DNA from: Amycolatopsis sp. WQ 127309
Lineage (GTDB): Bacteria; Actinomycetota; Actinomycetes; Mycobacteriales; Pseudonocardiaceae
Assembly: GCF_023023025.1 (NCBI RefSeq)
Contig: NZ_CP095481.1
Coordinates: 1,178,001-1,242,000 of the forward strand
Length of the DNA: 64,000 bases
Direction of reading: 5' to 3'
Shown: positions 1 through 9,633 of the stretch, piece after piece
Layout of the letters: each line of letters starts with the position of its first letter
How positions within the stretch are numbered: the stretch's first letter is position 1
Notes under the pieces: generated by a model
Told to the model about the DNA's origin: nothing
Database searches by the model: none
What the model saw: only the letters and a program-made list of their open reading frames with translations
Program-made: the position numbers and the translations under genes

Positions 1-240
1 CGCGGCCGAGCCGCGGAGGGTACGACTACGCATTCAGAACTCCTGTGCCAGGCGGGGGGACACCTTGGAAAAATTGTGATCGCGGCACCACTGAGCGTGA
101 AATCACACTGCTGTAACTCACCCGTCAGTGGCACACGAAGGATCGAAAGGTATCGCACGTCACTCGGCTCACTACACGGGGTCCCCTTTCGGGCACCAAA
201 AGCAAGATCGTCTCGTGACGTCCGTTCTGCCCCGGTCCGC
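1..240. other. Non-coding flank, no gene seen
   Basis: No open frame here has convincing codon use or a ribosome-binding site. The stretch lies downstream of the minus-strand permease and its terminator, and probably carries the promoter or 5' region of a gene beyond the left edge. Nothing else can be supported. Confidence 0.5.
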
Positions 241-279
241 AAAAAACCCCGCCGACCTGCGGAAAGCAGGTCGGCGGGG
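241..279 (-). terminator. Intrinsic terminator of the permease gene
   Basis: A perfect 14-bp stem (CCCCGCCGACCTGC, 247-260, with its complement at 266-279) has a 5-nt loop and is followed on the minus strand by six T residues (241-246). It lies 24 bp past the permease stop. Confidence 0.93.
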
Positions 280-302
280 CGCACCACGAAAGAGTGGGTG
301 AA

Positions 303-1838
303 TCAGCTCCCGGAGGGCTTGGCCGGCGATTCGACGCCTTCGACACCGTCGGCCTGACGCTTGCCGAGCAACGAGTGCCGGCGGCTGTAGGCGAAGTAGA
401 TGACCACGCCGATCACCATCCACACGATGAACCGCAGCCAGGTCAGCACGGTCAGGTTCAGCATCAGCCAGAGGCAGGCCAGGATGGCCAGGATCGGGAT
501 GAGCGGCACCAGCGGCACCTTGAACGCCCGCGGCAGGTCCGGGCGCGTCCGGCGCAGGATCAGGACGCCCGCCGACACCAGCACGAACGCGAAGAGCGTG
601 CCGACGTTGACCATCTCCTCCAGCTTGTCCGCCGGGAAGAACGTCGCCGCGAGGGCGACCAGGCCGCCGACGATGATCGTCGCGCGCTTCGGCGTCCCGT
701 GCCCGCCGGTCTTCGCCAGGCTGCGTGGCATCAGGCCGTCGCGGGACATGGCGTAGATGATCCGGACCTGGCCGAGCATCAGCACCATGACGACGGTGGT
801 CAGGCCGGCCAGCGCGCCGAAGGAGATGAGGTTGGCCGCCCAGTCGACGCCGTTGGCGGAGAACGCCGTGGCGAGCGTCTTGTGGCTGCCGTCGCCGGCC
901 GAGGTGGCCAGGTCCTTGTAGGACGTCATGCCGACGACCACGAGCGAGACCGCGACGTAGAGCACGGTGACGATGATCAGCGAGCCGAAGATGCCGCGCG
1001 GCACGGACTTCTGCGGGTTCTTCGTCTCCTCGGCGGTGGTCGCCACGATATCGAACCCGATGAACGCGAAGAACACCAGCGAGGCGCCGGCCAGCAGGCC
1101 GAAGACGCCGTACGAGCTGCTCGCGCCGCCCGCGATCAGCGAGAAGAGCGACTGGTCGACGCCGGTCTCGCCCGCACCGCCGGTCGAGCCCGGCGGGATG
1201 TACGGCGTGTAGTTGGCGCCCTTGATGTAGAAGATGCCGAGGATGATCACGAACAGCACCACGGCGACCTTGATGCCGGTGATCACCATCGAGACCCGCG
1301 AGGACAGCTTGGTGCCGACGGCCAGCAGCGTCGTCAGGATCGCCACGACGACCAGCGCGCCCCAGTCGACCGTGACGCTGCCGATGTCGAACGTCGTCTT
1401 GGCGCCCTTGCCGAACAGGTAGCTCAGCACGGTTTCGAGGTACACCGACCAGCCCTTGGACACCGCGGCGGCGCCGACGGCGAGCTCCAGGATCAGGTCC
1501 CAGCCGATGATCCACGCCATGAACTCGCCGAACGTGGCGTAGGAGAACGTGTACGCGCTGCCCGCGACCGGCACGGTCGAGGCGAACTCGGCGTAGCAGA
1601 GCGCCGCCAGCGCGCACGCGATCGCGGCGAACACGAACGCGAGCGAGACCGACGGGCCGGCGTAGTCACCGGCCGCGCGCGCCGTGAGCGTGAAGATGCC
1701 CGCGCCGATGACGACGGCGACACCGAAGACCGTGAGGTCCCAGGCGCTCAGGTTCCGCCGGAGCTTGGTGTCCGGTTCGTCGGTGTCCGAAATGGACTGC
1801 TCGATGGATTTGGTGCGCCACAATCCCGTTCCGGGCAC
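303..1838 (-). CDS. APC-family amino acid permease, cationic type
   Basis: A 511-residue integral membrane transporter of the amino acid/polyamine/organocation superfamily, probably importing basic amino acids across the cytoplasmic membrane. The first membrane segment carries GAGIF (residues 45-49), the signature of helix 1 in this family, and about twelve hydrophobic segments follow. The GTG start at 1838 is fixed by a near-perfect Shine-Dalgarno (AGGAGGT) six bases upstream. It is a single-gene unit ending in a strong terminator. In M. tuberculosis a cationic amino acid transporter (Rv3253c) lies at the same place beside manA. Substrate is inferred from family and position. Confidence 0.88.
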   Translation of the reverse strand: MPGTGLWRTKSIEQSISDTDEPDTKLRRNLSAWDLTVFGVAVVIGAGIFTLTARAAGDYAGPSVSLAFVFAAIACALAALCYAEFASTVPVAGSAYTFSYATFGEFMAWIIGWDLILELAVGAAAVSKGWSVYLETVLSYLFGKGAKTTFDIGSVTVDWGALVVVAILTTLLAVGTKLSSRVSMVITGIKVAVVLFVIILGIFYIKGANYTPYIPPGSTGGAGETGVDQSLFSLIAGGASSSYGVFGLLAGASLVFFAFIGFDIVATTAEETKNPQKSVPRGIFGSLIIVTVLYVAVSLVVVGMTSYKDLATSAGDGSHKTLATAFSANGVDWAANLISFGALAGLTTVVMVLMLGQVRIIYAMSRDGLMPRSLAKTGGHGTPKRATIIVGGLVALAATFFPADKLEEMVNVGTLFAFVLVSAGVLILRRTRPDLPRAFKVPLVPLIPILAILACLWLMLNLTVLTWLRFIVWMVIGVVIYFAYSRRHSLLGKRQADGVEGVESPAKPSGS

Positions 1839-1919
1839 GGTTGACCTCCTGCGGCTGGCCTGGGTGTTTCGCAGTAGGTCACCCTAACGGGTCACGCCGT
1901 GGTCGGCTCGCTGAAAGCG

Positions 1920-2837
1920 CTACCTCGCGAGGCTGCGGTCCAGGTCCGGCTCGAGGTAGATGAGCTTCGCGACCGGCACCTTCGAACGCACGCGCGCCTC
2001 GGCGTCGTCGATGGCGGTGGCCACCTCGGCGGTGTCGAGGCCGGGCACCAGCGCGAGCTTCGCCGCGACGAGCAGCTCGTCCGGCCCGAGGTACTGGGTG
2101 CGGATGTGGATGACGCGCTCGACCTTGCCCGCGGCCAGCTCGTCGACGATCGTCGCGAGGACCCCGGGGTTGGCGCCTTCGCCGATGAGCAGGCTCTTCA
2201 TCTCGACGATCAGGATGATCGCGATGACGCCGAGCAGCAGGCCGATGGCGAGGGTGCCGACGCCGTCCCAGACCGGGTTGCCGGTGACCACCGAAAGCCC
2301 GACGCCGAGCAGCGCGAGGACGAGACCGAGCAGCGCGCCGGCGTCCTCCAGCAGGACGACCGGCAGCTCCGGCTCCTTGGCCTGGCGGATGAAGCCCCAC
2401 CAGCTGACGTCACCCTTGATCTTCTTCGACTCGCCGACGGCGGTGTAGAAGCTGTAGCCCTCGAGACCCACCGCGACGAGCAGGATGATCACCGCGACGA
2501 TCGGCGACGACAGCGGCTCCGGCTCGCCGATCTTGTGGATGCCCTCGTAGATCGCGAAGGCCGAGCCGAGGGTGAAGAGCAGCAGCGCGACGATGAAGGA
2601 GTAGAAGTACCGGTCGCGGCCGTAGCCGAAGGGGTGATCCTTGTCCGCCGCGCGCTTCGACGTCTTCTGGCCGAGCAGCAGCAGGCCCTGGTTCGTGGTG
2701 TCGGCCAGCGAGTGCACCGACTCGGCCAGCATCGACGACGACCCGGTGACGAGGAAGCCCACGAACTTCGCGGCCGCGATCCCGGCATTGGCTCCCAGCG
2801 CGGCGAGGATCGCCTTGGTTCCGCCTCCAGCTGACAC
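1920..2837 (-). CDS. Cation diffusion facilitator (CDF) metal exporter
   Basis: A 305-residue inner-membrane protein of the CDF family, which exports divalent metals (Zn, Co, Fe, Mn) by proton antiport. Visible hallmarks are an HxxxD pair in SVHSLADTTNQG (membrane helix 2) and HPFGYGRDRYFY at the helix 2-3 boundary, then four more membrane helices and a soluble C-terminal domain. I chose the GTG at 2837 because GGGGAG sits five bases upstream; the 28-codon upstream extension lacks hydrophobic or conserved character. It is monocistronic and divergent from the AfsR-type regulator. The metal cannot be read from sequence. Confidence 0.88.
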   Translation of the reverse strand: MSAGGGTKAILAALGANAGIAAAKFVGFLVTGSSSMLAESVHSLADTTNQGLLLLGQKTSKRAADKDHPFGYGRDRYFYSFIVALLLFTLGSAFAIYEGIHKIGEPEPLSSPIVAVIILLVAVGLEGYSFYTAVGESKKIKGDVSWWGFIRQAKEPELPVVLLEDAGALLGLVLALLGVGLSVVTGNPVWDGVGTLAIGLLLGVIAIILIVEMKSLLIGEGANPGVLATIVDELAAGKVERVIHIRTQYLGPDELLVAAKLALVPGLDTAEVATAIDDAEARVRSKVPVAKLIYLEPDLDRSLAR

Positions 2838-3074
2838 GACCGCTCCCCGGGTAGGTCCTGAATGTCCGGGTGGAGCGTAATAGGCGAGCCGCCGGAGGGT
2901 CCCCACCGGCCGTGATTTCACTCAGGCGATGGCGGCGGCCGGGGGTGCGCGGCCCGGCGGATGCCGTCGGGGCCGGAGCCTGGACGGCTCCCTGTCCCGG
3001 GCAGCATCGCGCCCGATTCTGTCGGTGTCCTCCGCTACCGTGGCCCTCCCTGCTCGCCCGTCCAGGAAGGTGAC

Positions 3075-6026
3075 ATGGCGTACTTCGCCGTGCTCGGTGC
3101 GCTCGCGATCGAAAGCCCGCCGGGCCAGTGGCCGGTGCTGCGCGGAGCCCGGCAGCGCACGCTGCTGGCCGTGCTGCTGCTGAACGCCAACCAGCACGTC
3201 CACGTCGACGTGCTGGTCGAAGCGCTGTGGCCCGAGCGGCCGCCGAAGTCGTACGCCTCGAACCTGCACACCTACCTCTCGCGGCTGCGCGAGCGGATCG
3301 ACGGCCTGCGCGTCGAGCACGGGCCGCTCGGGTACCGGCTGCGGGCCGAGCCGCACGAGCTGGACCTGCTGGCGTTCCGGGCGGCCGCTGCCGAGGGGAA
3401 GCGGGCCGGGGACGCCGTCGCCGCGTCGAAGCACTACCGGCGGGCGCTCGCGCAGTGGCGGGGGCCGGTGCTGGCCGGGCTGCCCGTGCCGCGGCTCGAG
3501 GCCGACGTCGCGCGGCTGGAGTCCGAACGGCTCGCCGTCTTCGAGGACTGCGTCGACGCCGAGCTGACCGCCGGGCGGCACGGCGAGCTGACCGGCGAGC
3601 TGCAGGCGATGATCACCGAGCACCCGCTGCGCGAACGGCTGGCCGCGCAGCTGATGACCGCGCTGCACCGGGCCGGCCGGCAGGGCGATTCGCTCGAGAT
3701 CTACCGGCGGCTGCGGACCACGCTGATCGAGGAGCTGGGCGTCGAACCGGGCGCCGAAGCCCGCCGGGTGCACGCGGCCGTGCTGCGCGGCGAGGATCCG
3801 GTGCCGCGGCTGCCCGCCCCGGTCTGGCCGGTGTGCCAGCTGCCGCCGGACGTCGCGGACTTCACCGGCCGCGACGCCGAACTCGCGGAACTCACCGGAG
3901 TGCTGGGCAGCGGTGACGGCGTTCCCGTCGCGGTGCTGAGCGGCGAGCCGGGCGCGGGCAAGAGCACCCTGGCCGTGCGCGCCGCCCACCGGCTGCGGGC
4001 GCGGTTCCCGGACGGCCAGCTGTACGTCCCGTCCGGCCCGCGTGACCTCGGTGACGTCCTGGCCGACCTGCTGCGCGCGCTCGGCGTCACCGGCCCGGCC
4101 ATCCCGGACGACGTCCGCGCCCGCGCGGCGGTGTTCCGCGGCCGGCTCACCGACCGCCGGGTGCTGGTGGTGCTCGACGACGCCACCGACCCCGAGCACG
4201 TCCGGACGCTGCTGCCGGGCACGCCGGGCTGCGCCGTCCTGGTGACGAGCCGGCGCCGGCTCAGCGGCCTGGCCGGCGCGCACCGGCTGCCGCTCGGGCC
4301 GCTGCCGGACGCCGACGCGATGAGCCTGCTGACCCGGCTCGCGGGCGGCCGCGTGGCGCGGGAGCCCGCCGACGCCGCGCGCATCATCGCGGCCTGCGAC
4401 CACCTGCCGCTGGCGCTGCGGATCGCGGGCAGCAGACTGGCCATCCGCCCGCACCTGCGGCTCGCCGAGCTGGCCGACCGGCTCGAGGACGAGGTCCGCC
4501 GGCTCGACGAGCTGACGGTCAGCGACCTGGGCGTCCGCGGCAGCATCGCGCTCAGCTACGACGGCCTCCGCCCGCTCACGCGGCGCGCGTTCCGGCTGAT
4601 CGGCCGCTGCACCAACCTCGACCTGCCCGCCTGGGCGGTCACCGCGCTGATCGACGACCCGGGGGCCGACGAAGCCGTCGAAGAGCTCGTCGAGGCCAGC
4701 CTGCTGGAGTCCGGCGGCCCGGACGAGACCGGCGAAGGCCGTTACCGCTTGCACGACCTCGTGCGCCTCTACGCGACAGAGCTCGACGCCCCGGACGGCG
4801 GCGGCCTGCGCACGGTGCTGGCGGCCACGCTCGCCCTGGCCGACACAGCGGCGGCGCGGCTGCCGCGCACCGTGCCGATGCCGGCGCTGGCCCGGGAAGC
4901 ACCCCCGCAGCCGTTGCCACCCGAGCTCGTCGAGCGGCTGCTGGCCCGGCCGGAACGCTGGTTCGCCGCCGAACGCGCAAACCTCCTGCTGCTGGTCGGC
5001 ACGCTGTGCGGGCTGGGCCGCCGGCACGACGCGCTGCTCCTGCTCGACCGCCTCAGCGGGTACCTGTACCTGCAGGGGCACTACGCCGACATGCGCGCGG
5101 GGTACGAGACGGTGCTGGCGGCCGCGGGCGAAGACCGCCCGCTGGCGGCGATCGCCGAGGCCAACCTGACGCTGCTGCGCCACGCCCGCGGCCAGTACGA
5201 GGACGCCGCGGCGGGCTACCGCGAATGCGCGAAGAAGCTGGAGGAGCACGGTGATCGCCGCACCCACGCCTGGGTGTCGGCCAACCTGGCGCACTGCCTG
5301 ATCGGGCTGGGCCGTGCGGAAGAGGCCTTGCACACCGCCGCGCACGCACGCGAACTGTTCACTGTGGACGGTGACGCGGCCGAACTGAGCTGGGTCCGAG
5401 CCGCGGAGTCGGCCGCCTTGCACCGCCTGGGCCGGGTCGTCGACGCCCTGGCCGTCGACGAGGAAACTGTTGCGCTGGCCCGAAAATCCGCCGAGCCACG
5501 AGAGCTGGGAATCGCCCTGCACGGCGTCGCGTGGTCGCTGCTTCTCAGCGGACGGCCCGCTGAAGCCGCATCGGCAATCACGGAATCGGTGACGCTGCTG
5601 CGGACAACACCGGCCCGATCGTCGCTCGCGAAGTCCCTGCGCACGCTGGGAGCGATCGAAGCGTCCCGAGGCGAGCGACGACGGTCGGTAGAGGCCTTCG
5701 AGGCGGCTCGCGACCTGGCCCGGGAGCTGGACGAACGGCCACGCGAGCTGTCGTGCACCCGAGCAATCGCGGCAAGCTGGATCGGCGAAGGCCTTGCGCC
5801 CCAAGCGATCCCGGTGCTGCAAGCGTGCCTGGACGAGTTCCGCGAGATGGGCGGCCGCCCCGCAACGAGCCTCACATGGCTGGTCCTGCACCGCGCCTAC
5901 GAGGCGACGGGCGACAAGCCAGCGGCGGCAGAAGCAGCCACAGAGGCGGCAGCATTGACCGAACCACGCGACGCAAGCGCAGCAACCCTCCGGCGGGCTT
6001 TGCTGGCACTCACCGAGCCAGTCTGA
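3075..6026 (+). CDS. AfsR/SARP-type regulator: HTH-BTAD-NB-ARC-TPR
   Basis: A 983-residue transcription factor. Residues 1-95 form an OmpR-like winged helix, 95-245 a bacterial transcriptional activation domain, and 280-560 an NB-ARC ATPase with P-loop GEPGAGKST (290-298) and Walker B VLVVLDDA (about 363-370). About 640-960 is helical TPR repeats. Proteins of this build activate secondary-metabolite or developmental genes, with the ATPase acting as a switch. The ATG at 3075 follows AGGAAGG. No biosynthetic cluster or cognate Ser/Thr kinase lies next to it, so it is an orphan here and its targets are unknown. Interpretation of the domain order is secure; the regulon is not. Confidence 0.85.
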   Translation: MAYFAVLGALAIESPPGQWPVLRGARQRTLLAVLLLNANQHVHVDVLVEALWPERPPKSYASNLHTYLSRLRERIDGLRVEHGPLGYRLRAEPHELDLLAFRAAAAEGKRAGDAVAASKHYRRALAQWRGPVLAGLPVPRLEADVARLESERLAVFEDCVDAELTAGRHGELTGELQAMITEHPLRERLAAQLMTALHRAGRQGDSLEIYRRLRTTLIEELGVEPGAEARRVHAAVLRGEDPVPRLPAPVWPVCQLPPDVADFTGRDAELAELTGVLGSGDGVPVAVLSGEPGAGKSTLAVRAAHRLRARFPDGQLYVPSGPRDLGDVLADLLRALGVTGPAIPDDVRARAAVFRGRLTDRRVLVVLDDATDPEHVRTLLPGTPGCAVLVTSRRRLSGLAGAHRLPLGPLPDADAMSLLTRLAGGRVAREPADAARIIAACDHLPLALRIAGSRLAIRPHLRLAELADRLEDEVRRLDELTVSDLGVRGSIALSYDGLRPLTRRAFRLIGRCTNLDLPAWAVTALIDDPGADEAVEELVEASLLESGGPDETGEGRYRLHDLVRLYATELDAPDGGGLRTVLAATLALADTAAARLPRTVPMPALAREAPPQPLPPELVERLLARPERWFAAERANLLLLVGTLCGLGRRHDALLLLDRLSGYLYLQGHYADMRAGYETVLAAAGEDRPLAAIAEANLTLLRHARGQYEDAAAGYRECAKKLEEHGDRRTHAWVSANLAHCLIGLGRAEEALHTAAHARELFTVDGDAAELSWVRAAESAALHRLGRVVDALAVDEETVALARKSAEPRELGIALHGVAWSLLLSGRPAEAASAITESVTLLRTTPARSSLAKSLRTLGAIEASRGERRRSVEAFEAARDLARELDERPRELSCTRAIAASWIGEGLAPQAIPVLQACLDEFREMGGRPATSLTWLVLHRAYEATGDKPAAAEAATEAAALTEPRDASAATLRRALLALTEPV

Positions 6027-6065
6027 CGGACGAGTCGGCGCCGGACCCGCAAGCCGCAGCCGCAG

Positions 6066-6088
6066 CCGCAGAGCCTTCGGCTCTGCGG
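6066..6088 (+). terminator. Hairpin after the AfsR-type gene
   Basis: A perfect 10-bp stem (CCGCAGAGCC / GGCTCTGCGG) with a TTC loop begins 40 bp beyond the stop at 6026. It lacks a T-tract, like many high-GC actinobacterial terminators. Confidence 0.6.
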
Positions 6089-6089
6089 G

Positions 6090-6340
6090 ACTTTCGCACC
6101 AGCGGAGCTTTACGCCCAGCGGAGCTTTCGCGCCCACGAGCTTTCATGCCCAACGGAACTTCACACCCACGAGCTCTCACGCCCTGCGGAGCTTTCGTAC
6201 CGTGGGGACTTTCACATGGTGCTGCGGAGCCTTTGCACCCGTGAGGACTTCACGTGCTGCGGAGCCTTCACACGCGGCGGCTTTCGCGCCTACTGGACTT
6301 TCACAGGCCTGCGGAGCTTTCACCCCGCTGCGGAAGGGCC
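6090..6340. repeat. Degenerate short tandem repeat, about 18-22 bp
   Basis: About fifteen imperfect copies of GCGGAGCTTTCRCGCC follow one another with drifting spacing. They start just past the terminator hairpin. Frames crossing the block encode only repeat peptides and have no ribosome-binding site. The function is unknown. Confidence 0.75.
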
Positions 6341-6359
6341 GAAGCGGGGTGGTGTCGCC

Positions 6360-7200
6360 CCCTCGCGACACCACCCCCGCCGGGCAACCGCAGGCACGCC
6401 TCCCCGCGTGACCACGCCCACCCGCACGACACCAGGGCAAGGCCCCCCGGCGACACTTAGCGGCGCCATCCGAGCCGGGCAACCGCAGCCTCACCTCCCC
6501 GCACGACTGACACACGGCACGACACCACTCAGCCGAGCCCGCCGCCACTCAGCGGAACCGAACAACGCCCGCCTCAGCCGACAACCTCAGCCTTGTCTAC
6601 CCGCGCCGCGCTGGGCCTCACAGCACCACCCGGCCCCGCGCCACCGCAGCCGCACCTCCCCGTGCGACTTGGGCCCTCGCGACACCACTCGACCTGGCAA
6701 CCCGCGGCCGCGGTTCCCCATGCCCCGCAACCTGCAGCCGTACCTCCCCGCACGACCCGCAGCCTTCACCACCCCTGCAACCCCGCGGCCGCACGTCCCC
6801 GCGCGCCCCGCACTCCCTTGCAGCACCATCCGACCCGGCAAGCCGCAGCCACGCCGCCTCCCCACGCGACCCGCACTCCCCGCCGGTCTCCCGACCTCAG
6901 CCACGCCTCCCCACGCGACCCGCCCCCCGCCGGTCTCCCGACCTCAGCCACGCCTCCCCACGCGACCCGCCCCCTGCTGGCCTCCCGACCGCAGCCACGC
7001 CTCCCCGCGCGACCACGCCCCCGCCAGAACGCAAGACCCCGCTCACCGACGCCGGGCAACCGACCGGCGTCACCCCCAGCAGCGTCCGAGACCTCCCGCT
7101 CCCTCCCCGGAAATCGACAGCACGAGGCTCCAGGACCACCCCTACAACCGATACTGGCGAACCCCGCCACACGGAACGCACACAGAACGCACGCCCCACC
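6360..7200. repeat. C-rich repeat field including a 47-bp tandem repeat
   Basis: The whole stretch is built from a decaying unit of the form CAGCCACGCCTCCCCRCGCG. Three near-identical 47-bp units start at 6881, 6928 and 6975, and more diverged copies lie on both sides. It fills the gap between the convergent AfsR-type gene and manA. I see no gene: frames running through it are Pro/Arg/His-rich without starts. Confidence 0.75.
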
Positions 7201-7209
7201 CCGCACACG

Positions 7210-7245
7210 AAAAAGCCACCAGGACCACGGGATCCTGGTGGCTTT
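7210..7245 (-). terminator. Intrinsic terminator of manA
   Basis: A 13-bp perfect stem (AAAGCCACCAGGA, 7212-7224, with its complement at 7233-7245) has an 8-nt loop and is followed by five T residues on the minus strand. It sits 10 bp beyond the manA stop. Confidence 0.9.
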
Positions 7246-7254
7246 CCGGCGAAA

Positions 7255-8490
7255 TCAGTCCTCGCAGTTTCCCGCCGTCGCGCGGAACAGCTGGGCGCCC
7301 GTCCCGTCGAGCGGTCGGATCCGCACCGGTGGGTCCGCAGCCGGCAGCCAGACCGACTGGCCTCGGCGCAGCTCCACCTTCTCGCCGTCGTCCGCTGTCA
7401 CCAGGAGGTCACCTGCCGTGCACAGCAGGATCTGCGGGCCGATGCTGTCGACCGTCAGCTCGTCGTCCTGACCCGGAGACCACTCGACGCGCGACAGCTC
7501 GAACTCCGGCGCGTCCGTGCGGTAGACCGCCAGGCGGTCGGCGCCGTCGCCGCATTGGACCGGCATCTCGCCGCAGGCGAAGTCGACCACCCGCAGCAGC
7601 TCCGGGACGTCCACGTGCTTCGGCGTCAAACCGCAGCGGAGGATGTTGTCCGAGTTCGCCAGGATCTCCACGGCCGTGCCGTGCAGGTACAGGTGCAGGT
7701 TGCCGGCCGGCAGGTAGATCGCCTCGCCGGCGCGCAGCGTCAGGCGGTTCAGCAGCAACGCCGCCAGCACGCCCGCGTCCCGCGGGTGCGTCTCGCCCAG
7801 CTCCAGGATCGTCCGGCACTCGGCCGTGAACTCGCCGTGCTCCCTGAGGTGCCGGACGCACGCGTCGAGCACCTCCGGCAGCAGCGCGTCGAGCGACGAC
7901 TGCGGCAGCGTGATCCACGTCGTGAACAGCGCCCGCAGGCCCGACGGGTCCGGCTGCGCCTCGAGCAGGCCGGTGTACTTCGCCAGCCCCGGCGTCTCGA
8001 TCGCCTTCAGCAGCTTGACCGTGCGCCCCGGCTCGCGGAACCCGGCCAGCGCGTGGAACTCCGTCAGCGCGCAGACCAGCTCCGGCTTCGCCGTCGGGTC
8101 CGGGTAGTTGCGGTTCGGCGCGTCCCGCGGGATGCCCAGCCTCTCCTCGCGGGCGTGCCCCTCCGCGGCCTGCGCCGCCGACGGGTGCGCCTGCATCGAC
8201 AGCGGCTCCTCCGCGGCGAGGATCTTCAGCAGGAACGGCAGCCGCCCGCCCCACCGCGTCGCGCAGCGCTCGCCGAGCTGGTTCAGCGGGTCGGCTTCGA
8301 CCAGCTCCAGCAGGTTCCGCTCGGTCCCGTCGGGACCGATGACGTGCGACGGGTCACCCGGGTGGGCACCCATCCACAGCTCGGCCTCGGGGTGCGGCGC
8401 GGGGATCGGGCGGCCCAGCAGCTCGGGGATCGCCGTCCGCGATCCCCAGGCGTAGGGCCGCACCGCGTTGCGCAGCAGCTCCACTGTCAC
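7255..8490 (-). CDS. manA: Mannose-6-phosphate isomerase, class I
   Basis: A 411-residue zinc enzyme interconverting fructose-6-phosphate and mannose-6-phosphate, feeding GDP-mannose for cell-envelope mannosides. The metal-site motif QAHPS is at 100-104, KPELV follows near 135, and the class I segment NSDNILRCGLTPKHVDV lies in the C-terminal half. Two GTG codons are possible; the one at 8490 has GGAG correctly spaced upstream. It follows the TobH-like gene by 48 bp on the same strand, so co-transcription is likely, and ends in a strong terminator. The neighbourhood matches Rv3255c (manA) in M. tuberculosis. Confidence 0.95.
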   Translation of the reverse strand: MTVELLRNAVRPYAWGSRTAIPELLGRPIPAPHPEAELWMGAHPGDPSHVIGPDGTERNLLELVEADPLNQLGERCATRWGGRLPFLLKILAAEEPLSMQAHPSAAQAAEGHAREERLGIPRDAPNRNYPDPTAKPELVCALTEFHALAGFREPGRTVKLLKAIETPGLAKYTGLLEAQPDPSGLRALFTTWITLPQSSLDALLPEVLDACVRHLREHGEFTAECRTILELGETHPRDAGVLAALLLNRLTLRAGEAIYLPAGNLHLYLHGTAVEILANSDNILRCGLTPKHVDVPELLRVVDFACGEMPVQCGDGADRLAVYRTDAPEFELSRVEWSPGQDDELTVDSIGPQILLCTAGDLLVTADDGEKVELRRGQSVWLPAADPPVRIRPLDGTGAQLFRATAGNCED

Positions 8491-8508
8491 CTCAACTCCA
8501 CTCCTTCG

Positions 8509-8528
8509 GCACCGGCCGGGGCCGGTGC
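8509..8528. other. Short GC hairpin between the TobH-like gene and manA
   Basis: A 9-bp perfect inverted repeat (GCACCGGCC / GGCCGGTGC) with a 2-base centre lies in the 48-bp gap before manA. It may be a processing or partial-termination stem. Confidence 0.4.
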
Positions 8529-8538
8529 TCGGCGGGTC

Positions 8539-9633
8539 TCACGCCGTCACGGGCTCGAAGCGGCCCGCGCCGCCGATGCTGCCCGCCGCCAGCCCGAGAT
8601 AGACCGCCGCCAGTTCGAACCGCAGCGCCAGCACCGCGGCCCGCACGATTTCGTCCGCCTCGAACTCCTCGGCCGGGGCGATGACGTCCGCACCCGGCAG
8701 CAGATCCTCGGCTTGGAAGCGCGCCGCGTCCGTGGCCGGACCGGTTCGCACCGAGAGGAGCAGCACCCGGGTGGGGATGTCACCTGATGGATCGTCCGGA
8801 TCGGCGAAGATGTCACGCTCCGCGCCACTCGATTGCGCCGCCCGCCGCAACGCGGGGCGCGCCAGCGCCTGACGGAAATCCTCGACGTCACAGACGGTAG
8901 CAGCGTGGGCCGCGAACGCGTGCGCAGCGTGTTCGCCGACGGCGACGGCGACCGGGTCCAGCCCCCACAGGAGCGGCACGCGGTCGGCGACCCGCAGCGC
9001 GAGCGCCTTGGCCGGGTTCGCGAACGAGTCGCGGGCCAGGTAGTCCTTCTCGGCTTCCAGGTCGAGCTGGTCGGCCAGCACCTGGACGTCGGCGACCAGC
9101 AGGCCCAGCGCGTTCGCCGTGAGCAGCCCGGCGGCCAGGCCGCGCGGGAACGCCAGCTCCGGCGGCACCGGGATCCGCGGCGCCAGCAGCACGCCCTTGC
9201 CCGCGACGGCGGCGGCCACCGGGCCTTCCGCCGGCGCGGAGAGCACCACCGACGCGCCGAAGCGCGCGGCCCGCTCCAGCGAGGCGGCGAGTTCGCGGTC
9301 ACCCGGGTCGTCGGTGTGCGCGAAGACGACGTCGAGCGCGCCGATCCAGCTCGGCACCACCTCGGCGACGACCACCGGCACCGGGCACGACGGCGCCAGC
9401 AGCGCCGCCAGCAGCCGCGTGAGCGTGCGGCTGACGCCCGGCCGGTCGATCAGCACGACGGCGCGCGGCCGGCCCACGTCGAGCCGCTCGGCCAGGTCCA
9501 GTTCGGCCGCGAGCTCGGTGGTCGCCCGCACCTGGGCGCCCGCCATCGCGGCGGCGCGGAGCAACCCCGCGCTGTCGGCTTCGGCCAGGCGCGCGGGGTC
9601 GTCGAGCAGCGAGTCGTCAAGCACCGTCGGCAT
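8539..9633 (-). CDS. TobH-like SIS-domain protein
   Basis: A protein of about 364 residues resembling the actinobacterial TobH/Rv3256c family, related to bifunctional phosphoglucose/phosphomannose isomerases (SIS fold). Alternating hydrophobic strands and helices such as RAVVLIDRPGVSR near the N-terminus fit a SIS half-domain. Its constant place between manA and phosphomannomutase suggests a role in hexose-phosphate metabolism, but no activity can be assigned from sequence. The start is uncertain: ATG at 9633 overlaps the upstream Trm112-like gene by 17 bp, and GTG at 9624 would overlap it by 8; neither has a strong Shine-Dalgarno, suggesting translational coupling. Confidence 0.75.
   Translation of the reverse strand: MPTVLDDSLLDDPARLAEADSAGLLRAAAMAGAQVRATTELAAELDLAERLDVGRPRAVVLIDRPGVSRTLTRLLAALLAPSCPVPVVVAEVVPSWIGALDVVFAHTDDPGDRELAASLERAARFGASVVLSAPAEGPVAAAVAGKGVLLAPRIPVPPELAFPRGLAAGLLTANALGLLVADVQVLADQLDLEAEKDYLARDSFANPAKALALRVADRVPLLWGLDPVAVAVGEHAAHAFAAHAATVCDVEDFRQALARPALRRAAQSSGAERDIFADPDDPSGDIPTRVLLLSVRTGPATDAARFQAEDLLPGADVIAPAEEFEADEIVRAAVLALRFELAAVYLGLAAGSIGGAGRFEPVTA

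Noticed and set aside
2922..6137. 1071-codon minus-strand ORF opposite the AfsR-type gene
   Set aside because: Antisense shadow of a high-GC gene: no conserved motifs, no ribosome site, Arg/Gln/His-rich composition. The plus-strand protein has complete domains.
6216..7829. Pro/His/Arg-rich ORF over the 6-7 kb repeats
   Set aside because: Encoded by repeats, runs antisense into manA, lacks a ribosome-binding site.
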